From DATAYF01 sp036272735 (GTDB lineage Bacteria; Chloroflexota; Ktedonobacteria; Ktedonobacterales; Ktedonobacteraceae): a stretch of DNA of 6,471 nt. This document shows positions 6,471 through 6,471 of this stretch, piece by piece. Every line of letters begins with the position of its first letter. Position 1 is the first letter of the stretch. A model generated the notes under the pieces. The model saw only the letters and a program-made list of their open reading frames with translations, had not been told where the DNA came from and ran no database searches. The position numbers and the translations under genes are program-made. Location of the stretch: NCBI GenBank assembly GCA_036272735.1, contig DATAYF010000324.1, positions 1 through 6,471 of the forward strand, read 5' to 3'.

Positions 6471-6471
6471 T

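Overview
The window looks like bacterial chromosome with an accessory flavour. The best taxonomic hint is the transposase at 552-1670. Its pattern ('TRSKADLLAENALLRQQL...', 'LWGAERIRGELLKLDIRVSKRTIQKYM', 'NAICERFLGSVRRECLDH', C-terminal 'LGGLHHDYRRA') resembles integrase-core transposases that I recall as abundant in Ktedonobacter and relatives (Chloroflexota). This is recognition from memory, so the taxon is a suggestion only.

Layout: every gene I can support lies on the minus strand. From the left edge, 1-333 is the broken, incomplete remnant of an AbiTii-domain protein (a family associated with phage defence). It runs off the window, and its reading frame is closed upstream by a stop at 334-336 although homology continues past the first ATG. 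Next comes an insertion sequence with an intact DDE transposase (552-1670). Its ends are proposed only tentatively at about 476 and 1729. Positions 1730-1927 hold nothing I recognise. A perfect 18-bp inverted repeat followed by a T-run (1928-1974) is a strong intrinsic terminator for the genes to its right.

The right two thirds is a co-directional cluster. In transcription order it encodes a luciferase-like (LLM) flavin-dependent oxidoreductase (6280-5300), a VOC/glyoxalase-like protein (5245-4376), a 12-helix MFS transporter with an aromatic-acid-symporter-like first helix (4184-2775), and a single-domain cupin with a gentisate-dioxygenase-like three-histidine motif (2611-2003). The terminator ends the cluster. 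Upstream of the first gene is a TTGACA-type promoter with a 10/14-symmetric operator over its predicted start site, so repression by a TetR-type regulator is likely. The cupin may also have its own promoter.

Together the four genes read as a small uptake-and-oxidation module: MFS import, flavin monooxygenation, and two metal-dependent beta-barrel or VOC enzymes. An aromatic or related organic acid is a plausible but unproven substrate. I do not recognise this exact four-gene combination as a named pathway.
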